Shown here in pieces: positions 1 through 8,070 of a stretch of DNA of 23,787 bases. Position 1 is the stretch's first letter, and each line of letters starts with the position of its first letter. Made by a program: the position numbers and the translations under genes. The stretch spans positions 1 to 23,787 of the forward strand of contig MPUH01001112.1 in the NCBI GenBank assembly GCA_001970955.1, written 5' to 3'. Source of the DNA: Stentor coeruleus. Its lineage: Eukaryota > Ciliophora > Heterotrichea > Heterotrichida > Stentoridae. The notes below the pieces were generated by a model that was given only the letters and a program-made list of their open reading frames with translations, did not search any database and was not told the DNA's origin.

Positions 1-1189
1 TCTTTGAATTTTTTTCTAATTCTGATACATAAATAGCTTCAATAAACCCTTCAGCTGTAACAATATAAGCAAAACTACTAATAAGCAAAAAGCATGATGC
101 CATTGTTGCTTCAGTAGACTTACTTAATTGTTTTTTGTTTTCTAATTTCCCATCTTGGAACTGAACAATTTTATGAGGAGACACAGCAGCATCATTATCA
201 TAAAACAAGTATTTTCCTAAAGGATTATTGCAAACATGATAACTCCATCTTTTACTTAAACAAACACTATCAACATGTTTTCCTTGTAGGTCCCAAACTT
301 TTAAATATCCATCTAAACCAATATCCATCTAAACCTTAGCTTGCAGTAGTTTTATTATACTAGTAATAGGTTGTCTATGTGCACCAAAAAGTTTTATATG
401 TGCTTTACATCCTGGTCTAAATATAAAAATAGACCCATCTTGAGTTCCTGTAGCTAATTCACAGTCATGAAGCCAGGCAACACATGAGAAAATCAACCCG
501 GGTAAAGAAAAAGTATCAAAAGCTTGGATATTTAAAAGATCATAAGAAAATAAAGGTAGGTTATAAATACATAAATCCCCATTTGCTAAACATACAGCTA
601 GGGTTCCTAAGATTTCTGAACTTTTAGTTGGGAAAAATTTCATATCTAAAGCTGTATGGCTCTAAAGCTGTACGGAGTATTTATATGTAATTTTTGATGA
701 GAGTTCCCAGAGCTGAAGAAAACCTGGACCTTCGTATTTTCTTCCAAATAAAATATCTTCGTTATATAAAGATAGACATAAATAATTTGGAGTCCCATAT
801 GAAAAAGCTAGATTATTAGTTTTGCTACATGGGTTTAGGAGAAAAAAATCCCCATCTTTGTATGAATCTAATGGGTCAATGATGATTGTTTGGGTGTTGT
901 ATTGAAGAGATAGGGTGTTTAGGTTTTGGAAATAGGTGTTTAGAGGATGGGTTATGGATATTGAAGGGATTGATGAAAAAAATGGGTTTTGTTGGGTGAA
1001 GAGCTCTTGGTATAGTGAGAATGGGTCTTCGTCTTCTATGAATTTTTGACGTTTTTTGTACTCTTTGGTTATTTGCTGCATTGTGTATTGGGGAGCCTCA
1101 CAGAAACGACATACCCGGCAGTGGATTGGGATAAGCCGTGAACAGGTTTTGCAGTACCTTTTGCCTGGAAGTGCTTTTTGTTTTACCAT
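1..1189 (-). CDS. WD40 protein resembling TFIIIC subunit GTF3C2 (3' partial, two in-frame TAGs)
   Basis: Three consecutive segments in one reading frame look like a single protein that continues past the left edge. The first (1189 to 662) starts with a small zinc-binding cluster, C13xxC16 and C24xxC27xxC30, then reaches a WD-like strand ending in LQLWEL. The second (643 to 329) contains strands ending DLCIYNLP and DGSIFIF and the phrase AHRQPITSI. The third (below 329) begins GLDGYLKVWDL, a classic WD40 strand. Alternating 'LGTLAVCLANGD', 'SCVAW' and 'DG-KVWDL' phrases match the layout of the RNA polymerase III factor TFIIIC subunit GTF3C2 (yeast Tfc6 family), which helps bind tRNA-gene B boxes. 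The segments are separated by in-frame TAG codons at about 661-664 and 329-331, each inside a 16-bp-period duplication. It may be a pseudogene, a gene with assembly errors, or a gene with unusual splicing or recoding. The start follows an A-rich leader and is divergent from the next gene 187 bp away. The GTF3C2 call is from architecture only; WD40 is firm. Confidence 0.6.
304..335. repeat. Exact 16-bp tandem duplication inside the WD40 gene
   Basis: The 16-mer aatatccatctaaacc occupies 304-319 and again 320-335 without a mismatch. On the coding (-) strand the upstream copy carries the in-frame TAG at 329-331, and the downstream copy reads cleanly as the WD40 strand GLDGYLKVWDL. Confidence 0.95.
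645..676. repeat. Imperfect 16-bp tandem duplication inside the WD40 gene
   Basis: tctaaagctgta is followed by tggc in the first copy (645-660) and by cgga in the second (661-676), so the shared core is 12 bp plus gg. On the coding strand one copy contains the in-frame TAG that ends the first segment of the WD40 gene, and the other copy encodes TALD of the continuing frame. Confidence 0.9.
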
Positions 1190-1376
1190 TTTATTGACTT
1201 TTTTTGGAATAGCTGAAGATATGGGTTAGGAAATATGGTGGCTTTAGTAGATTTTTTATTATACAAAACTCTTTAAGCTATTATTCTAATCATGTTTATT
1301 AAGAACTAAAACTTCTTCTAACCAATATTTAATTTCAAATAATAAAATATTTTTAAAACATAGTCTTAATAATAAA

Positions 1377-2946
1377 ATGGACGATTTTGATTTGTTACTT
1401 CAAGAAGTTGCTGAAGATGTTTTACCTCAAACCTCAGTACCTGAAACTAAAAAGACTTCAGATAAAAAAGGTGGCCCAAAAAAATCTTCAACTAAATACG
1501 GAAAATTCGATAATAAAAATCCTACAAAACCTCAAGACCGCCCATATACAACAAATCCTAAAAATAAAAACTTAGAAAAGTCTTTATCAGGAAGTGATTA
1601 TTTTAATATGAGTATTTATGATGATCATGTAGAATCTTCATCTCATGAACAAAGCGAGCGGTCTTTTATTGACCCAATTGCTTCATTAAAAAATCAAATT
1701 GAAGAATTAAGAAAAAATAAACAAGAAGACCTTGAAAGACAAAACAATGAACTAAGTCAATTTCATGAAAAAACTTTATCTGAACGCAAACAAAGGTTTA
1801 AAGAATCACGTGAAGAAATCAAAGAACGCTATGAAACTGAGCTTAAAGACTTGGAAAATATGAAGATTTCATATGAGAAAATGCAGAATCTTACAGACTC
1901 ACTTGGATTTAACACGAATTTACTGAATAATTTATCCCTTAAACTTAATGAGACTAAAGAAGTTGAAGAGACTGGGAAATATACTAAACTTGTGCAGTTT
2001 GAAAAAACTTTACAAGAAAGAGAAGCGAGGATTTTGAATAAGGAACAACAGGTTGAGAGGGATTTTTTGATACTACAGGAGAAGTTTGAAAATGTTGCAA
2101 GGGAAGAAAATGAGATTAGGGGTAAATATGAGTTGGAGCAAAATAGGATTAGAGCAGAAAAAGAGAAAATTTTCCAGGTGTTTCAGTTGATACAAAAACA
2201 AATACATGAAAAAAAACAGGATCTTATAAAAGAAACCCACAAGATTAAAATGCAACAAGAAAGCTTGGCTAAACGTAAAGATCAAGTCCGCAAAGGTGTG
2301 AATGCAAGGTTACAAGAACTCCAAGACTATGAAAACCTGATGATCCAANTGATTTTATGTTAAAATTCCTTTGGCTAAACGTAAAGATCAAGTCCGCAAA
2401 GGTGTGAATGCAAGGTTACAAGAACTCCAAGACTATGAAAACCTGATGATCCAAAAACATGAAGAAACACTAAAACTCATAAACCTCGAAAGGCGACAAA
2501 TGAGCGAAAAACGTGACAAACTCGAAGAAATGCGTAACGAAACCCGGGCCTTCGAAGAAAAAATATCCCAAAACACAGCCATAATCGAACGTCGCGAGCA
2601 AGAACTAATCCTCGAAGTGGAAGATCTAATAAAAAACAAAAACGCCATCGAAATCCAACGTTCCTATCTCGAATCTGAAATGCAAAACATGCATTTACTA
2701 TCAATAAAACTTCACAACCAAAGCGAAGGGATTTCAAAATCCAAAGAGCAGCTTGAAATCGAAACAAACTCTCTAAACAAACAAGAAGAAGATGTTGAAA
2801 ACATGAAAGTTTATTCAAAACATGAACTTTTAACAGCAAAAGAAACCTGGAAACAACTAGAACAGCAAATGCGTACTTTTGAAAGAATGTCAGTAAATCT
2901 AATACAAGACATAAGCCCAGATACAAGTAGTTGGCTTTTAAACTAA
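1377..2946 (+). CDS. Long coiled-coil protein, possibly FBF1-like (broken by an assembly gap)
   Basis: The 5' part (1377-2348, 324 codons) starts MDDFDLLLQEV, has a Lys/Ser-rich disordered stretch to about residue 100, then near-continuous charged heptad sequence. The 3' part (2455-2946) continues the coiled coil and ends in a short non-helical tail, SPDTSSWLLN. Between them an N at 2349, a 21-base orphan stretch and a second copy of 84 bp break the frame. Taking the 84-bp duplication as one copy joins the parts in frame to about 487 residues. An acidic N-terminus, a disordered linker and a long C-terminal coiled coil with a short tail resemble Fas-binding factor 1 (FBF1), a transition-fibre protein at the ciliary base, which would suit a ciliate. 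Coiled coils match many families by composition, so only 'coiled-coil protein' is secure. The start follows an in-context A-rich leader. The stop is TAA, 55 bp before the next gene. Confidence 0.7.
2265..2454. other. Assembly gap (N at 2349) with 84-bp duplicated flanks
   Basis: Positions 2265-2348 and 2371-2454 are identical over 84 bp. Between them lie the single N at 2349 and 21 bases (2350-2370) that resemble neither flank. This is what a scaffolder leaves when two overlapping contig ends are not merged. The duplication is therefore probably not genomic, and it is the cause of the apparent frame break in the coiled-coil gene. Confidence 0.85.
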
Positions 2947-2957
2947 TAAATATAATC

Positions 2958-2981
2958 ATTTAAATTCTTAGGAATTTAAAT
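2958..2981. promoter_or_regulatory. Perfect 10-bp inverted repeat in a 55-bp spacer
   Basis: Arms ATTTAAATTC (2958-2967) and GAATTTAAAT (2972-2981) are exact reverse complements around a TTAG loop. It takes up almost half the spacer between the coiled-coil stop and the channel start, so it could be a 3'-end/termination hairpin or a protein-binding palindrome. The AT content makes the RNA hairpin only moderately stable. Confidence 0.6.
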
Positions 2982-3001
2982 AACCAGATTAATGAATAAT
3001 A

Positions 3002-5143
3002 ATGATAGCTGGGACTTTATGGCTTATTGTGTTAAACACAGCTATATTTTTGTTAGGAGTTTATGTGTGGAAAAGGACTTGGGTTAAGAGATTTGGGATT
3101 AAAATCCCAGATTACCCAGATACGATGTTTTCGCTTACTAGTATCTTACAGGCTATGAAGAATGTTATATGGGATCTTGATAGTGAGTATTGGATTAGGA
3201 ATACTGGATTAGATGGGTATATTTATTTGTTATTTCAAAGATACCTGCTAAAATTGCTGTTTTTGTATACACTTATTGCGGTTCTGGCTTCGATTCCGAT
3301 CAATTTTACGAATTCAAGTGAGGATAATTTCTTTACAAGGACAACTTTACCTAAAGATATGAGCGTTTATACCAGCTGGTTCCAAGTCGCGATTACGTAT
3401 ATTTTCAGTCTTGGGGTACTTTTGACTATGTGGATGCTGAGAAAACGAGTTGGGGATTTGATTGAAGAACAAACTCTTATGAGAAGTCGTGAAAATGAAC
3501 ATGAATGGCTTATGCTGAGAACTGTCCAAGTTAGAGGTTTAGATATTTCTGATAGAAGTGGAGAAGCTTTAACCTCACATTTCAATAGATTCTTAGAAGG
3601 ACGTGGGGGAAAAGTTATAGAAGCAGTACTAATCCCTGACTTCCAAAAACTCCTTCACTTAGAAATTGAAAGAGAAAACGCGAAACTTATGAAAAATTTG
3701 CATGATGGAGATTTCCCTAGACCACCTTCAAGCCTAGCCCCAAGAGCAGCTTTTAATAAAGAGCATTATTTGCTAAGGCTTGAGGAAATAGAAAAAGATA
3801 TACAAGATGCTACTATGACCCCTTATTGGAATTCAGGACATGCTATGGTTGTTTTTAATTCCTTAGTGAGTTTAGAAAAAGTTTTATATCATTACAGACA
3901 GAGTTTCCGTCGGACAATCTCATTAGTCTGTGCGAATTTAGCAGAAAAATGGATGCAATATCGGCGCAATCGAGCATTTTCCACAACTTTCGAGCGTTTT
4001 GAAGATGATAAAATGGCTTCACACCGTAATATCGTCGTAACCCGAGGTTTCCATCCATACGATTTTATATGGCAAAATGTTGGAGGGACAAGAGGATTTT
4101 ACTTTTTCCGTAGACTTGGTCTTTTAATGCTATCAATACTCATTTTATTATTCTTATCAACTCCTGCAGCTTTATTAGCAGCTTTAAGATCAGCAGTTGG
4201 TGGTGTAGATGCAAGCTGGGTAAATGATTTACCTGAACCACTTGGTAATATACTTCAAGCTTATTTACCATCAATGCTAATTGTCATGTTAAATCAACTT
4301 CTTTTATTTTTAATTGACATATCGGCATATATGGAAAGACATTATTCACATACTGAAGTCCAAAGTTCAATATTAAACAAAGCTGTTATTTATTTAACTT
4401 TAAACATGCTTATAATCCCTGGGTTTACAATTGCTGCAACAAAAAGCTTTATAAACATACTTAGTGATAAAGAATTTTTATTAGCAGATATTCTTGGAGA
4501 ACTTCATGTTGGAGATTTTGGTGCTTTTCTTGTTAATGTTTTATTACAAAAAGCAACTTTTTCTTCAATATTTTATTTGTTACGTGGGACTGAAATAGGA
4601 ATGAATATTTTTAGTGTATGGCTAGCTTATCATGTACGTGAGGATTTGAATAGTCATGATAAATGGCGACGTCATGAAAGTCAAGTTTTTCAATATGGGT
4701 ATTTTTATGCTTTAAACTTAGCATGTTTTGGTATTGTTATGACTTTTTGCTCGACTGTACCTTTAGTTATCCCTGCTGGGTTTTGGTTTTTTGTTCTTAA
4801 ACATCATGTTGATGCGCATAATTTACTTGTTGTTCATGGAAGGGAAATTGAAAGCGAAGGGTCTTTAGCAAGAAGTGCTTGCAATTATGCGGTTTGGTTT
4901 GTGATATTTTATGAAATCAGTATGATTGGGTTTTTTTCTATAAATTCTATGAGAATTCAAGCTTTTATGGTGTTTTTACTTATGCTAGGAACGGTGCTTT
5001 TTACGGTTAATAATTCGGGGAGCTTTTTTGATTTGTCAAGCAATGATGTGGAGTTTTATGGGACAGCTGGGGAGTTTAGTGAAAAAAGCAGCCATTTGTG
5101 GAGAAAAATGTATGAGCATCCACTTGCTATTTCACATATTTAG
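3002..5143 (+). CDS. OSCA/CSC1/TMEM63-type mechanosensitive cation channel
   Basis: This 713-residue multi-pass membrane protein has the family layout. A first hydrophobic segment (about 4-23) is followed by two more near 83-101 and 124-146, then a long cytosolic region (about 150-360) beginning HEWLMLRTVQVRGL, the ferredoxin-like loop typical of the family. Next comes PYDFIWQNV (352-360), matching the conserved 'DIIWENL' entry to the pore domain, and a cluster of helices (about 368-700; the RSN1_7TM/DUF221 region) including LPSMLIVMLNQLLLFLIDISAYMERH. Length and order fit OSCA/TMEM63 channels, osmo- or mechanically gated cation channels of the plasma membrane or endomembranes. The start at 3002 puts the first TM right at the N-terminus, as expected. 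An earlier ATG at 2992 is in another frame and stops after about 31 codons. The stop is TAG. Substrate ion and cellular location are not readable from the sequence. Confidence 0.85.
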   Translation: MIAGTLWLIVLNTAIFLLGVYVWKRTWVKRFGIKIPDYPDTMFSLTSILQAMKNVIWDLDSEYWIRNTGLDGYIYLLFQRYLLKLLFLYTLIAVLASIPINFTNSSEDNFFTRTTLPKDMSVYTSWFQVAITYIFSLGVLLTMWMLRKRVGDLIEEQTLMRSRENEHEWLMLRTVQVRGLDISDRSGEALTSHFNRFLEGRGGKVIEAVLIPDFQKLLHLEIERENAKLMKNLHDGDFPRPPSSLAPRAAFNKEHYLLRLEEIEKDIQDATMTPYWNSGHAMVVFNSLVSLEKVLYHYRQSFRRTISLVCANLAEKWMQYRRNRAFSTTFERFEDDKMASHRNIVVTRGFHPYDFIWQNVGGTRGFYFFRRLGLLMLSILILLFLSTPAALLAALRSAVGGVDASWVNDLPEPLGNILQAYLPSMLIVMLNQLLLFLIDISAYMERHYSHTEVQSSILNKAVIYLTLNMLIIPGFTIAATKSFINILSDKEFLLADILGELHVGDFGAFLVNVLLQKATFSSIFYLLRGTEIGMNIFSVWLAYHVREDLNSHDKWRRHESQVFQYGYFYALNLACFGIVMTFCSTVPLVIPAGFWFFVLKHHVDAHNLLVVHGREIESEGSLARSACNYAVWFVIFYEISMIGFFSINSMRIQAFMVFLLMLGTVLFTVNNSGSFFDLSSNDVEFYGTAGEFSEKSSHLWRKMYEHPLAISHI

Positions 5144-5157
5144 GTATTTAATAATAT

Positions 5158-5281
5158 GGGTGTTAATATCTTAGAAAAAAAAAGTTTATGATATGATGCT
5201 TTTGAGTTATTATGGTTTGATTTTATATTAAAAGGTGTTTATATGGTTTTTAGATATAAAATAATGGGTGTTAGGGTGTTA
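5158..5281 (+). repeat. Telomere-like octamers (GGGTGTTA), one tandem pair plus one single
   Basis: GGGTGTTAGGGTGTTA occupies 5266-5281, two perfect tandem copies, and another GGGTGTTA lies at 5158-5165. The octamer is a rotation of TGTTAGGG, the complement of CCCTAACA, which I recall as the telomere repeat of Stentor and Blepharisma. The copies lie in the G-rich half of a 296-bp spacer that otherwise holds no gene. Chance in a G/T-rich stretch is possible. Confidence 0.5.
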
Positions 5282-5439
5282 AAGCTAAGATGATAATACA
5301 TATTTATCTTATATTTTAGTCTCCATTTTGTATACAAAAACACACAAAAGCATGAATTTCTCTATCAAAGCTTTAGGAAAATCAAAAAACTAACCCAAAA
5401 ATTATATTTATATCATTTAAACCCCTTTTTATATTCAAT

Positions 5440-6021
5440 ATGTCTTCCCGCCGGAACTATCGTTTTTTTAAACCTAGCAAAATTTCCCAAGAATTCATCT
5501 GCACAATATGCCAAGATGTTCTATACGATGCAAAGAAACTCCCCTGCGATCATATCCTATGTGATGATTGTATCAACAAATGGTTCCAAAAACAAAAAAC
5601 CTGCCCAATCTGCAGAAAAACTTTTAGACTATCTCAAGTCAATCCAGCTAAAGATATAATCATAGAAATTAAAGAACTTTATGTTGTATGCAAATTCCCT
5701 CATTGTGATTGGAATGGGCCTTTAAAAGAATTAGAAAACCATGAAAATAATTGTACTTTTAGTCCTGATAAATGTAAAAAAGAAGTTCTTGATAAACTAC
5801 CAGTTTATGAAAAAAGTGGTGATGAAGATTTAGATACTCCTTGTGTTAGTCTTGCAACTATGCTTTTTAGAAATCATAAAGCTTTGATGGAAAATATTAT
5901 ATTAAATGATGAGTCTGGAAAAGAAGATAAAATAACAACACATAAAAAGAAAAATGTATGGAGGAAAACTTTTTACTCGATTGGGCAGAAGAAAATAGAG
6001 AATTTCTTTGTAAAGAAATAA
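5440..6021 (+). CDS. RING finger protein with a TRAF/Sina-type zinc finger (probable E3 ubiquitin ligase)
   Basis: A 193-residue protein. Residues 21-58 form a complete C3HC4 RING: C21xxC24, C36xH38, C41xxC44, C55PxC58, with the CPIC ending and a tryptophan (W48) at the E2-contact position. A second Cys/His group follows, C84-x4-C89-x11-H101-x3-C105, spaced like TRAF- or Sina-type zinc fingers, as in RNF41/NRDP1 and TRAF-like ligases. RING domains recruit E2 enzymes and transfer ubiquitin; the second finger usually helps dimerisation or substrate binding. The C-terminal 50 residues are Lys-rich with no recognised domain. The start is the first in-frame ATG after a C-rich, G-poor leader. The stop is TAA. 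The substrate is unknown. Confidence 0.85.
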   Translation: MSSRRNYRFFKPSKISQEFICTICQDVLYDAKKLPCDHILCDDCINKWFQKQKTCPICRKTFRLSQVNPAKDIIIEIKELYVVCKFPHCDWNGPLKELENHENNCTFSPDKCKKEVLDKLPVYEKSGDEDLDTPCVSLATMLFRNHKALMENIILNDESGKEDKITTHKKKNVWRKTFYSIGQKKIENFFVKK

Positions 6022-7599
6022 TAAGGTGATTAATGTAGGATATGTGTAAAAATGGTTAATTTTTTTGAAGGAGAAGAAGATTTGAGAAGGTGTGTTGTGG
6101 AGTTGAGGTGTTTGGGATTTGGTTGTTTTAATAGATATTGTTGAGGTGTTTGGATGGAGGTGAAAGAGAAATTTTGAACTTTGGATGATGTTGATTGATA
6201 TGATGAGAATTTTTTGGCGGAGTGATTTGGTGGATTTATATGTTTTATTATGTTTTAGTTGGGGTGAGTTTTGATTTTTTTTAGGAGATAAAGGGTGATA
6301 AGATGGATTTTTGGGAATTATGGCGATTATGCATTAAGTTTATATGCTGGTTGATAAATTTATATGTTTTATGAGGAAGTTTTTTATAGTTTGTGATAGA
6401 ATTATGCTATTTTTTTGAGGCGATTATGTAGTAGTCGTAAAGGCTTTGTGAGAATCTGTTATTGATTTTGTGTTTAAAGATGATACCTGGTGAGAATTTG
6501 GAAGGAATAGCCCTGAACGAAGTGGTGTTATATAAAGATAAATTTGAAGAAGTATTGGAAGGAATGCATTGATAATTATAATATAAACATTATTTATTTA
6601 TGTCCTCTCCAGATCAACCAATATATTACCATAGTATGAAATTCAAATATTTAATTCTAGTCAATAAAATATCTTCTGAAGCCAGGTTCATCCTTCAACA
6701 ATATACCCCCTCTAGAAATTACCTATAATTCTATTCTTAAACAATCTCTTAAACCACTCTCACAATCTCCAACCAAAATCTATTCCTTCTCTCAAAAATC
6801 CTAAATCCTCTCCAAAAATAATCATAAATTAATCCTTTTTCCATATTATTTCCAACTATAGACTCATACTTATTTTGAATGACCCAAAACTAAAGCACCA
6901 AAAACCCCAAACCTCTAATTTCTACATATCCCTACTCCACACATAAATTTCATCTTTCACTTCTCATATGCAACCAATAAAAAAAACCTAACACCATAAA
7001 AAAAATCTTATCCAAAACCTAAATTACATATAAAACTTAAATATCCATTACAAAACTAATCCATATACAATAACTCTATTTTTTTAAACTCATACAATAT
7101 AAACTATACTTTTACTTATTCATAAATCCATAGACTTATATTTATGTTTATATTACAAGTATTGTCTCTATGCTAATCCTATATATTTGCTTATCATTTC
7201 TATTAGAATCCCTTATAAGCTAAACTGAGGACTTTTCTTTAAAATATATGATAGGGTTTCAGCGTTTTAAAAATCTGAAAAAGTCCAGGTTTTTACTTGG
7301 TTTGTTAGGTTTAATAAAGATTATATACCTTTTATAGTAGAAAAACTAGGCTTTTTGTAATTACTGATAAGCTTTATTAGGAAATTATTATTTTGTGTTA
7401 TTAAAAATTTTATCTCCCGATTAAAATAAGGAGAAGCTGCGATAAAGGCTTGGTTTAAGCAAAATTTCCTTATGGTATGATGAGAATGTTGGGCTTATCG
7501 AGTAGGTAAAGCTTTACCCTTATTAAAAAAATTTGAATTTCAGCCATATTTAGACCATTCCTATGCTATATATTATCTTGGGTTAAATATCTCTAAGTA
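6022..7599. other. Long spacer without a recognised gene, with a double G-to-C skew
   Basis: All frames are broken by frequent stops and no tRNA-like B box is present. The + strand is G-rich/C-poor from about 6050 to 6580 (6061-6120 has 23 G and no C). It is C-rich/G-poor from about 6600 to 7200 (6901-6960 has 21 C and no G), then G-rich again at about 7225-7500 (7441-7500 has 16 G, 6 C). The second G-rich block departs from the single G-to-C change in other spacers and may mark a small unannotated transcription unit near 7140-7230. A 6-bp stem, GCTTAT 7189-7194 with ATAAGC 7215-7220, lies there. Confidence 0.6.
7505..7518. promoter_or_regulatory. Perfect 14-bp palindrome upstream of the CXC gene
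   Basis: GGTAAAGCTTTACC reads identically on both strands and ends 81 bp before the start codon of the CXC-domain gene. Its symmetry and position suit a dimeric regulator site. No specific factor is known to me. Confidence 0.45.
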
Positions 7600-8070
7600 A
7601 TGGAAAGCTTAGAAATGAAAATGGACAAAAATTCAAATTGTTTAACTAAAGTGCATGATGATACTTTTGCTCAGTTTTGTCTACAGACACTGGCTCCTCT
7701 CATAAATTTCCCATTTTTCTCAGAGGACTGGGAAATGATAAAATCTCAAAATACTCCTTGCAATTGCTCTAAGAGTGGCTGTTTAAAGCTATATTGCGAG
7801 TGTTTCTCCAAAGGAAGATACTGTATAGGATGCAATTGCATAAACTGTTTCAACGTTCCTGAGTATGAGAATGTGCGTAACAAGGCAGTCACGCATTTGC
7901 TGCATAGAAATTCAGAAGCATTTGCAGCTGAAAAAAACCTTAGCAAAGGCTGTACATGCAAAAAATCAGGATGCTTAAAAAAATATTGTAGATGTCATGT
8001 CAATGGCAAGTTTTGTGATGATTCCTGTAAATGTGTAGGGTGTAAAAATTTGAGCTATGCTCAAATCTGA
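7600..8070 (+). CDS. CXC-domain (CRC/LIN54/tesmin/TSO1-like) DNA-binding protein
   Basis: This 156-residue protein consists largely of two CXC repeats. The first spans C54-C83 (CNCSKSGCLKLYCECFSKGRYC, then C78, C80, C83). The second spans C118-C148 (CTCKKSGCLKKYCRCHVNGKFC, then C143, C145, C148). The linker reads N-x3-EYENVRNKAVTHLLHRNSEAF, matching the conserved RNPxAF-type linker of the CRC domain. In LIN54, the DNA-binding subunit of the MuvB/DREAM complex, each repeat binds zinc and inserts a tyrosine into the minor groove of CHR elements (TTYGAA). Y65 and Y129 occupy the equivalent LKxY positions. The start is fixed by an in-frame TAA two codons upstream. It lacks the long flanking regions of animal LIN54, so it is a minimal CRC protein. 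The stop is TGA, evidence that TGA is not a sense codon here. Nuclear role in cell-cycle gene control is inferred from the family. Confidence 0.9.
   Translation: MESLEMKMDKNSNCLTKVHDDTFAQFCLQTLAPLINFPFFSEDWEMIKSQNTPCNCSKSGCLKLYCECFSKGRYCIGCNCINCFNVPEYENVRNKAVTHLLHRNSEAFAAEKNLSKGCTCKKSGCLKKYCRCHVNGKFCDDSCKCVGCKNLSYAQI

Noticed and set aside
304..676. Ordinary 15- or 16-nt GT-AG introns at the two TAG sites
   Set aside because: No GT...AG pair at 15 or 16 nt fits; only a 12-nt (first site) or 6-nt (second site) GT...AG excision keeps the frame, or 15-nt excisions without a 3' AG.
1..1189. General reassignment of TAG to a sense codon to explain the interrupted WD40 gene
   Set aside because: Five other genes in the window end properly at TAG at their natural C-termini (for example PP2C and the lipase), so TAG is a normal stop here.
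2265..2454. Genuine internal repeat in the coiled-coil protein
   Set aside because: The exact 84-bp identity with an N between the copies and a frame break points to unmerged contig ends, not protein repeats.
2992..3087. Upstream ATG as the start of the channel gene
   Set aside because: It is in another frame and stops after about 31 codons; the 3002 start gives the expected N-terminal TM segment. At most it is a short overlapping uORF.
6681..6700. tRNA B-box-like 'aggttcatcct'
   Set aside because: It lacks the conserved GGTTCRANYC pattern and there is no matching A box or acceptor stem.
6050..7200. Giant inverted repeat formed by the G-rich and C-rich halves of the spacer
   Set aside because: The halves have complementary composition, but I find no extended matching of the actual sequence.
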